A stretch of DNA of 13,658 bases, from NCBI GenBank assembly GCA_033297205.1, contig MU859477.1, positions 1 through 13,658 on the forward strand, given 5' to 3'. Source of the DNA: Pseudoneurospora amorphoporcata. Its lineage: Eukaryota; Ascomycota; Sordariomycetes; Sordariales; Sordariaceae. Below the pieces are notes generated by a model. The model did not search any database. It was not told where the DNA came from and saw only the letters and a list, made by a program, of their open reading frames with translations. Of this stretch, positions 8,741-13,658 are shown one piece after another; the first letter of the stretch is position 1, and each line of letters begins with the position of its first letter. The position numbers and the translations under genes were made by a program.

Positions 8741-8902
8741 GATTTTAGGAAAGGATTTAAGGCTTGGCTAAAGGTAGAGGCAGAAACCTCGCCTGACAAC
8801 AAGGAAGCTGACGTGCTGCCCTCTCCAGTCCCTGTCACGGCTACACTAGAGGCGGACAATCGGCAAGTTAGACGGAGTGCGAGGCTGAACAATAGGTGAT
8901 TT

Positions 8903-8938
8903 GGGCAGGGATGCCTGCCCTACTTTGTCAATATTGAC
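8903..8938 (+). other. Hairpin and 12-bp palindrome just after the pol stop
   Basis: GGGCAGG (8903-8909) and CCTGCCC (8914-8920) can pair over a GATG loop, a strong seven-pair stem. Seven bases later comes the perfect palindrome GTCAATATTGAC (8927-8938). Both lie between the pol stop and the polypurine tract. They could be an RNA structure for processing or packaging, or a transcription-factor site, but no function is shown by the sequence alone. Confidence 0.6.
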
Positions 8939-8984
8939 GGTTTTTGAACGGTTTTGAACAGATTTCGAAGCCGGGAGTTAGTTT

Positions 8985-8997
8985 AGGAGGGGGGTAG
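8985..8997 (+). other. Polypurine tract for plus-strand priming
   Basis: AGGAGGGGGGTAG directly abuts the 3' LTR start TGTCAC at 8998. Position and purine content fit the primer site used by gypsy elements to begin plus-strand DNA synthesis. The TA within it may itself be a mutated TG or CA. Confidence 0.8.
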
Positions 8998-9233
8998 TGT
9001 CACAAGCATTGCCTGCTCTATGTAGATAGGTGCTGTGCTGCATTAGTACAGCCAGCTGAGTGCAGCTGTCTAAGTGCAGCACAGCTAGCACGCATAGTGC
9101 CGCCCTGTGGACCTATGGTTATAGGGCTCTACACTATGCCTTAGATAGTTCTCGTGTGTGCATAGGATCCTCTTCTGGTTCTTCGCACAACAATTAACAT
9201 CTTACCTTAGTGCTTGCTCGCGCCCCATGATAC
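8998..9233 (+). repeat. 3' LTR, truncated after 236 of 271 bp
   Basis: It aligns without gaps to 1653-1888. I count 15 differences, all C/T or G/A transitions. The inferred mutant base (T or A) is in this copy at 12 sites and in the 5' LTR at 3. Twelve of the 15 fall in CpA or TpG context. The match ends at CATGATAC, where the inverted-repeat element begins. The last 35 bp of the LTR are not found on the far side of that element, so this is not a simple insertion into an intact LTR. Confidence 0.93.
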
Positions 9234-9303
9234 GCTACTCGCACGTTGGCAAAACTCTACTCGCACGTGGATCCACATTTTTTTCCCATACATAACCTGA
9301 ACC
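9233..9303 (+). repeat. Left terminal inverted repeat (71 bp)
   Basis: The arm itself contains a direct repeat of CTACTCGCACGT (9235-9246 and 9257-9268), a 22-bp period, followed by GGATCCACA, seven T residues and CCCATACATAACC. The same doubled motif occurs inverted in the right arm. Doubled motifs inside an arm are typical of transposase-binding sites, though this is inferred. Confidence 0.93.
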
Positions 9304-9430
9304 TTAGCGACCTGCCATGGTCCCGCACCAGTCTGGGTCGTACCATGCCCGCCAAGCTCCCAGATTTCAGCCTAATACACGTTCAGACCCTTGCAGTCGT
9401 ACTGCACTGGCCACTCTGGTCTAGGCGCCC

Positions 9431-9454
9431 AGACTAGCCCAGACTGGGCAGTCT
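9431..9454. repeat. Hairpin inside the TIR element
   Basis: AGACT (9431-9435) pairs with AGTCT (9450-9454), and GCCCAG (9437-9442) pairs with CTGGGC (9444-9449) around a single A. The stem is 11 pairs with one bulge and a one-base centre, so it is more likely a cruciform or mutated palindrome than an RNA terminator. Function is unknown. Confidence 0.55.
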
Positions 9455-9698
9455 AACTCTTGTGATTTTCTAGCACCAACACTAGTGCCTTGTCGCACTA
9501 CTTCCTTTACCAAACCACTATCGTATATATTACTATATTGTAATCCTTCAATCCACTACGTCGCGCATCATCAGATATCATCAAGTAAACAAAGCGCCAG
9601 CATCTGTCGACGGTACGGAATGATCCATCATTTTTCTGTACGTTTCCCCAGCTAATCGCGATGTAGATGACTGATGTAGTGACCCAGCCGATGGGCGC

Positions 9699-9882
9699 AT
9701 GCGACCGTGGCGCTCACATCCCCTATAGTCTCATCGACCCCCCTCTTCTTGACCCTACATAGATTAATGTAGAGTGCAGTGTAGTATAGTAAGCTCAATC
9801 GAGCTCAATCGGGCGACCTCAATTGAATGCGACATGCAAAAGTGCGACCGTGCCGCTAAGTACCCTATAAGACCGCTATATA
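9699..9882 (+). repeat. Short direct repeats in the right half of the TIR element
   Basis: GCGACCGTGGCGCT (9701-9714) recurs as GCGACCGTGCCGCT (9844-9857) with one mismatch, and each is followed after a few bases by CCCTATA. GCTCAATCG occurs twice in tandem (9793-9812). CCCTATAAGA occurs twice (near 9863 and 9887). Such subterminal repeats are often transposase-binding sites, but here that is only a suggestion. Confidence 0.6.
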
Positions 9883-10044
9883 AATGCCCTATAAGAACTA
9901 GGTCTGGGTGCAAATTTGAGGGTGCGTGCGCTGCAGTCTGGAATCTGGGCTTGGCATAGCATAGCAACCTTGAAAGATTGAAATGCCCAGATGTACTTAG
10001 CGAAATTTATGAAAGAATACATTTGCCAAGGCAGACTTCGAGCG

Positions 10045-10115
10045 GGTTCGGGTTATGTATGGGAAAAAAATGTGGATCCACGTGCGAGTAGAGTTTTGCT
10101 AACGTGCGAGTAGCG
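10045..10115 (-). repeat. Right terminal inverted repeat (71 bp)
   Basis: This is the reverse complement of 9233-9303 with two mismatches, including the same run of seven A/T residues. It ends GTGCGAGTAGCG. Beyond it the sequence turns abruptly AT-rich and does not resume the gypsy LTR. Confidence 0.93.
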
Positions 10116-10290
10116 CTTCTCTTTTTAAAATGTTATAATTATCCATTTACTATATATTATATTTAAATTTATTTATAACCAGTTTAAGACTAGTTTGTCT
10201 TATATATACACTAAGCCTATATAGGCATTTATAATATATTTCTAAAAATCGATTATTGTTAAACCGTACTGTGTTATATCAAGTCTTGGC
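10116..10290. other. AT-rich decayed stretch
   Basis: After a short CT-rich start the DNA becomes strongly AT-rich, with many TpA steps (TATATATTATATTTAAA and similar). No gene, RNA or clear repeat is seen. The composition contrasts with both neighbours and looks like heavily RIP-mutated element debris, but its origin cannot be traced from sequence alone. Confidence 0.6.
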
Positions 10291-10810
10291 ATACACCCTT
10301 GTCAAAATCAGTTCTATCTCGACACGGTCTTGGCATATAAAGGTTGATCCGAGGTTTCCCCGAAGGTTGAGGTGATCTAGTAACTCAACACGTCCTGACA
10401 CACGGACCCGCCGCAATGGCTGATTGCCTGCCGGTACCCTAAGACCCACTCAGTGCTACGTCGAGGGCCGGCGGATCCCACTCCCGGCATTGTCTTGATG
10501 CTTCCATCCCTAGAACCTTCAACACTTCGAATCGACTTTATGTTTTCTCTCCGTACTATCTTCGTTCTTGTCGCATAACCACCGAGATCAAAGGACTTGC
10601 TTGCGTTCTTGACACCATTTTCTAGCCCGAAATAGCTCCACAGAATCTTTAAATCACCATCCGCTAAGCAGCACTTGCACGCCGCTCTTTGCCATCCGCT
10701 CCTTGAGACGGTTCTACGACATCCAGCTTATCCTCGACTGACCCGATTCTCGATTTCCAACAAGCCCTCTTGAATAGAACTACCGCCTGGGAGCTTAGTA
10801 GCCGCCCAGC
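10291..10810 (+). promoter_or_regulatory. Upstream region and 5' leader of the cyclin gene
   Basis: Composition returns to balanced GC. CATATAAAGG near 10334 is a possible TATA element but is 470 bp from the start codon. TCTTGGCATA occurs twice (about 10285 and 10329), each followed by CACC or TAAA. Pyrimidine-rich and CAACA/CATCC stretches from about 10500 onwards are typical of ascomycete leaders. The transcription start cannot be fixed, and no binding site is certain. Confidence 0.5.
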
Positions 10811-12231
10811 ATGGCGTCCGAAGATGCTCGATACCGTGAGACATCACAGTTCGAAGCATGGTCCTTCTCGCCCGCTCAGCTCGCTGCCATGCGCGAGAAG
10901 ACCAACGTCCTCGCCCGCCAAAGAATCGCCGAGCGCATGCTGGCATCAGCGTCGAATCTACCCACATCGAACAACACATCCAAAGCGAACACGCCAGACC
11001 CGTCTGGAAATGGGACGCCCAACCCCAACGAGAACGGCGCACCAACGTTGCCCGACTTCCTCAAGTCCGAGGAAGAGGCCCTGCTCGTGTCCTTTTACGT
11101 ATCCGAACTATTGCGCGCGGCGGACCATCTCGGAGTGCCAGACGAAGTCAGGGCGACAGCGACGGTCTTCTTCAGGAGGTTCTTCCTGACGAACAGCATC
11201 ATGACGTACCCACCACAGGAGATGATCCTAGTAGCGCTGTTCGTAGGAAGCAAAGCAGAGGGAAGGTTCCCTCGGATTATTGAGTTTCAACAAAAGTTCA
11301 ATACGAAGCAGGATATCCTCGCTGGCGAGTTCTTGCTTTGTCAGGGAAACAGGTTCAACTTCGAGGTCAGACACCCGTTTAGGGCGTTGATGGGAGCGAT
11401 GATGGAGTTGAGGAGTTATGGGGATATTGACGTACGTTATACTCGCTTGACTTTGTTCCATTTGGCTGTACTAACATTCCTACCTCTATTCAGGAACAAC
11501 GCATAATAGCAGCCGAAAAGCGCGCCCACGAGATCCTACTCTTCAGCCCTCTTATGACCGACGCCTACTTCCACTACACACCGTCGCAGATCATGTTTGC
11601 AGCACTATCCCTTGCAGACCGCGGACTGGCTGAGCGCCTTATCCAAGAGACTTTCCACTTTGTCCCGCCGACTACCAACAATGATAACACCCCTGCCCAG
11701 ACGCCACTACCCGGTTCCGAAAACTCGGGATTAGCCCGGAAGGATGGTGGTGGCAAGGGGCAAATGACCAACGATGAGCGCGCAGCCATCATCGGCACAG
11801 GGATCCGAGATAAGGTTATGGGCACTATCGAGGCATGCAGGACCATGCTGTCCAACGAACTGCCGGAGAGGAAGTCGCATTGGACAAGTGTAAGCGGCTT
11901 TCCCTCCTTTCTCTCCGCTAAACTACCATTGCAGTGCCAACTAACCCACCATCCCATCTCACAGGAATCAATCTTCAAATCCCAAATTCGGCCTGTCCGT
12001 AAGAAGTTGACGAAGTGCCGCGACCCTGACCGCTGGAATCTGTCTGAGCTCCAGCGCCAACGCCGCGAGCAAGGACTCAGACGGGACGATTCAGAGGAAC
12101 GCGCTGCAGCCAGCAAAGGGAGCAAAGATGCTGCTCTCTTCGGCGGCGATCTGGCAGCTGGTGCACCAGAGAAGAAGAGGAGGAAGGTCGATGGGAATGG
12201 GCAGGAAGACCCCTTTGGAGGCCCGCTTTGA
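10811..12231 (+). CDS. ccl1: Cyclin H/Ccl1-like subunit of TFIIH (CAK/TFIIK), three exons
   Basis: Cyclin H pairs with the CDK7/Kin28 kinase in TFIIK, which phosphorylates the RNA polymerase II tail and, in many organisms, cell-cycle CDKs in the nucleus. Exons 10811-11431, 11494-11889 and 11965-12231 join in phase to 427 residues. The N-terminus has the cyclin H signature RYRETSQFEAWSFSPAQL (residues 7-24) and MREKTN. A Thr/Asn/Pro-rich linker (about 46-80) precedes cyclin box 1 (about 82-190: VSELLRAADHL, VFFRRFFLTNSIM, EMILVALFVGSKAEG). Cyclin box 2 includes RHPFRALMGAMMELRSY and the family motif LMTDAYFHYTPSQI. A charged tail ends with a nuclear-signal-like KKRRKV (about 409-414). The start ATG (CCAGCATGG) opens the conserved N-terminus. 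Length is close to yeast Ccl1 (about 390) plus linkers. The stop is TGA, and no RIP-type damage is visible. Another fungal C-type cyclin is less likely because of the N-terminal and TDAY motifs. Confidence 0.87.
11432..11493 (+). other. ccl1: Intron 1 of the cyclin gene (62 nt)
   Basis: Donor GTACGT at 11432, perfect branch site TACTAAC at 11469-11475, acceptor TTCAG ending 11493. It lies between codons (phase 0). Retention would add about 24 residues and then stop at a TAA near 11504. Size and signals are typical of filamentous ascomycetes. Confidence 0.93.
11890..11964 (+). other. ccl1: Intron 2 of the cyclin gene (75 nt)
   Basis: Donor GTAAGC at 11890, branch CTAAC at 11941-11945, acceptor CACAG ending 11964. 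It is phase 0, 75 nt long and has no in-frame stop, so retention keeps the frame. A nearer acceptor, TTGCAG ending 11934, would give a 45-nt intron, also in frame. I prefer 11964 because the canonical branch site lies 19-23 nt upstream and the resulting ESIFKSQIRPVRKKL joins the conserved region directly. Confidence 0.85.
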
Positions 12232-13590
12232 AGTGGTGGTTTGAAGAAACCATCCAGCAGTAGTTGGGGGCGATGGTACCTGTCTGGGCTATAAACGCCG
12301 TGCAGACTCCAGGCTTCGAGCTCGTGGGCGCGAGGCGCTTCAAGCCGAGACGAGTACGCCAGCATGGTCGGTTACGTGGTTTTAGAGTTGCATATACCGA
12401 TCGAGGCTCGGTTCAGATCGGTTGGCGTTGTTTTGTGTTTGGGTTCTTGGTGGTACGTATAGACGGTATATTGAAGCGTTCTCCTTATTCCTACAAATTC
12501 GTTGTCCAACTAACCCTTTGTGGTGCTGTTCAATATCTTCGGTGGTTAGACTTTGGTCACTTGGTCAACAACATTTTCGTGGACTTCCCCTTTCGCTCCT
12601 TCGCGGAAAGTCTACCGTGCTCCCAATCTACCACGTAGACAGGGAGAGATTCCGAAATATGCTTGCACCCTCTGAATATCTTCTAGGACTTTCTCCTCCA
12701 TCAAAAGTTCACCTTCACAACCGAGACAAGACGGCCACTCGGAAGTTAAGAGTCAAAAGTTCACGCAGCCTACAATCCGAAGACAAAAGAGGTGGCTTGG
12801 CTAAGAGCCCAGACCAGACGGACCGCTGCAGTCACTAACCATTCCCGCTTGATTGATTGCTTGTCCCGGGGCCGTCTCCTCGGTCTCGGTCATTCCAAGC
12901 TTGTCAAATCCGTCTTGCCTCTTTGCGGGAAGCTTTTCCATCCTATCATGTTCTTCGTCCCCAACCTACTTCCATCACTCCCCTCCATCCTTCCCGCGGT
13001 CGTTATCTTGGCTTTTTTATTACGTAGTCAAGTGTCTGTCAGGATGAGCTACGCAAGGAATATTATATCGGAATCAGTGGACTGTGACAATACAGGATTA
13101 CCCCAGAATTCTCGTCCTCATCAGTTCATCGCTTTGTTGTCAGCATGATCGGCTATAACGGATACATATCATAATCTCTATGTTTGTCAAGTGGAAGTCT
13201 ACCGTATCTACCTCTGTCTCACCGAGCCAAGGTAAGCGTTCCGGGCCGAGATCGGGACTGTAATCCCCCGGCCCAAGCTCTATCACTCAACCCCAACCCC
13301 ACCACTTCGGAATCCCAACCCCGTTTTCGAAGGCCGGCTCTATCGCTCCGCACCCGAGTCCGCGACCCCGGCTCGCCCGGGAACACGTGAAACACGCCCT
13401 TCCGATTGACAACATCCATCTTCCCCTTTCCTTTCTAGCTTCTTTCGGACCCCGACCACAGTCTTGGCGGCCGTCGGGGTTGCAGTAGCGCCTCAATTCC
13501 GCAAAGCACTAACAAAGGTTCCTCGCATTCCGTTGCTACCTAGCACTATCATCTGCATTCCGACAACTCTCCCCCGAAAATATTTTTCTT
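12232..13590. other. Intergenic region downstream of the cyclin gene
   Basis: I see no supportable gene. The open frames on both strands are short, overlap each other and lack recognisable motifs. The first part should hold the cyclin 3' UTR and terminator, but no clear signal can be picked. A 12-bp direct repeat, TCAAAAGTTCAC, lies at 12701-12712 and 12753-12764. Pyrimidine-rich runs at about 12940-13000 and 13400-13440, together with CAACA/CCATC-type sequence, look like promoter or leader of a rightward gene beyond the window. Confidence 0.55.
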
Positions 13591-13658
13591 GGCACCCTCT
13601 GTTAGTCGGTTGTTAGAGGCCAAGCCAAAATTACCCTATTTTTGGCGCAATGGGTGCC
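13591..13658. repeat. Nested inverted repeats at the right window edge
   Basis: GGCACCC (13591-13597) is the reverse complement of GGGTGCC (13652-13658), the last bases of the window. Inside, GCCAAAA (13624-13630) pairs with TTTTGGC (13640-13646) over a nine-base loop. It could be a small hairpin, or the end of a transposon continuing to the right. An ATG at 13650-13652 (ATGGGTGCC) might also start a gene, but only three codons are visible, so none is called. Confidence 0.45.

Larger units (their letters stand above)
4181..8899 (+). pseudogene. pol pseudogene: protease, RT, RNase H, integrase, chromodomain
   Basis: Pol would copy and insert the element. Its frame is -1 relative to gag and is open from 4046, overlapping the gag end by about 130 bp, which suggests translation by ribosomal frameshift; no clear slippery site was found. 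Order: protease (about 4373-4680), an acidic and charged spacer of roughly 350 codons, RT (about 5770-6475), RNase H (about 6585-6990), integrase (about 7370-8240), GPF module (near 8365), chromodomain (about 8553-8740), a basic C-terminus (RRSARLNNR) and TGA at 8897-8899. I count 26 internal stops, 22 TAG and 4 TAA: 4211, 4340, 4616, 4700, 5045, 5228, 5294, 5474, 5765, 5786, 6257, 6314, 6317, 6395, 7172, 7283, 7433, 7487, 7610, 7682, 7853, 8024, 8144, 8153, 8225 and 8597. There is no frameshift in about 1,570 codons. Several active-site residues are also changed, so readthrough would not restore function. Confidence 0.93.
1653..9233 (+). mobile_element. Ty3/gypsy chromovirus-type LTR retrotransposon, RIP-inactivated, 3' end truncated
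   Basis: The order is 5' LTR (1653-1923), leader, gag (2166-4181), pol (about 4181-8899), polypurine tract (8985-8997) and partial 3' LTR (8998-9233). Domain order protease, RT, RNase H, integrase places it in Ty3/gypsy (Metaviridae). A GPF module and a C-terminal chromodomain place it among chromoviruses, a family known in fungi. Both frames are colinear across 6.7 kb with no frameshift, but carry about 47 internal stops, all TAG or TAA. The LTRs differ by 15 transitions in 236 bp with no transversion or indel. The element therefore died by point mutation, not by indel decay. The left flank is CGAAC (1648-1652), a possible target duplication whose partner is lost with the 3' end. It cannot make its own proteins. 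Confidence 0.95.
9233..10115. mobile_element. 883-bp non-autonomous DNA transposon with 71-bp terminal inverted repeats
   Basis: The left arm (9233-9303) and right arm (10045-10115) are reverse complements over 71 bp with two mismatches. Both mismatches are transitions: G/A near 9248 and C/T near 9298. The interior has no ORF that looks like a transposase, so the element is MITE-like or a deletion derivative. If its true ends are at CTCGCACG, then TA at 9236-9237 and TA at 10111-10112 would be a TA target duplication, which would fit Tc1/mariner/pogo-type elements; the remaining outer CGC/GCG would then be a palindromic target. This is inference, and I cannot name the family. The interior holds the hairpin at 9431-9454 and direct repeats near 9700, 9793 and 9844. 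Confidence 0.85.

Noticed and set aside
2166..8899. Reassigned genetic code or programmed readthrough, with TAG/TAA read as glutamine
   Set aside because: Some stops fall at conserved Trp positions (for example 4616). Catalytic residues are mutated as well. The non-coding LTRs show the same C-to-T spectrum, and the neighbouring cyclin gene has no internal TAG or TAA and ends in TGA. RIP explains all of this.
9246..9959. Short frames inside the TIR element as a transposase or cargo gene
   Set aside because: All are about 60 codons, without DDE-type or DNA-binding motifs and with poor codon character. Plus and minus frames mirror each other.
11574..12365. 263-codon minus-strand frame over the cyclin gene
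   Set aside because: It is antisense to exons 2 and 3, which have clear cyclin motifs and splice signals. It reads through both of their splice sites and has a Ser/Arg/Pro-rich shadow composition.
12264..13148. Frames of 118-138 codons downstream of the cyclin gene
   Set aside because: They overlap in different frames, start at arbitrary ATGs and have no motif or splice evidence.
13184..13496. Pro/Arg-rich frames on both strands near the right end
   Set aside because: They follow from GC-rich promoter-like sequence and have no consistent frame.
1..13658. tRNA, rRNA or other structured RNA genes
   Set aside because: I looked for B-box-like GGTTCGAATCC and cloverleaf patterns on both strands and found none that hold up.

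Overview
The window looks like nuclear DNA of a filamentous ascomycete (Pezizomycotina). It holds one intact intron-containing housekeeping gene, with short introns carrying GTACGT/GTAAGC donors and a perfect TACTAAC branch site. Upstream of it is a block of dead transposable elements. The elements carry the footprint of repeat-induced point mutation (RIP): C-to-T and G-to-A changes, mostly at CpA/TpG.

Layout. 1-68: four perfect copies of a 17-bp tandem repeat, cut by the window edge. 69-1651: older element debris, namely a possible minus-strand LTR, a minus-strand reading frame full of TAA/TAG codons, and a possible plus-strand LTR with a TATA box. 1653-9233: a nearly complete Ty3/gypsy chromovirus-type LTR retrotransposon on the plus strand: 5' LTR, leader, gag, pol (protease, RT, RNase H, integrase, chromodomain), polypurine tract and a truncated 3' LTR. 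Its gag and pol frames run from end to end without a frameshift but hold about 47 internal stop codons. All are TAG or TAA and none is TGA. 9233-10115: an 883-bp non-autonomous DNA element with 71-bp terminal inverted repeats, abutting the broken 3' LTR. 10116-10290: AT-rich decayed DNA. 10291-10810: upstream region of the host gene. 10811-12231: three-exon gene for a cyclin H/Ccl1-type subunit of TFIIH (427 aa predicted). 12232-13658: intergenic DNA with no gene I can support, ending in nested inverted repeats.

The parts do not form a pathway. A RIP-silenced transposon nest lies about 0.7 kb from an essential transcription and cell-cycle gene that shows no sign of the same damage. I see no clear case for a wholly new biological system. 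The best leads are the Gag, which carries a long coiled-coil-like N-terminus and a collagen-like Gly-Pro tract before the capsid; the strict CpA mutation spectrum read from the LTR pair and the stops; the TIR element sitting exactly at the LTR break; and a frame-neutral second intron in the cyclin gene. All counts were made by eye.
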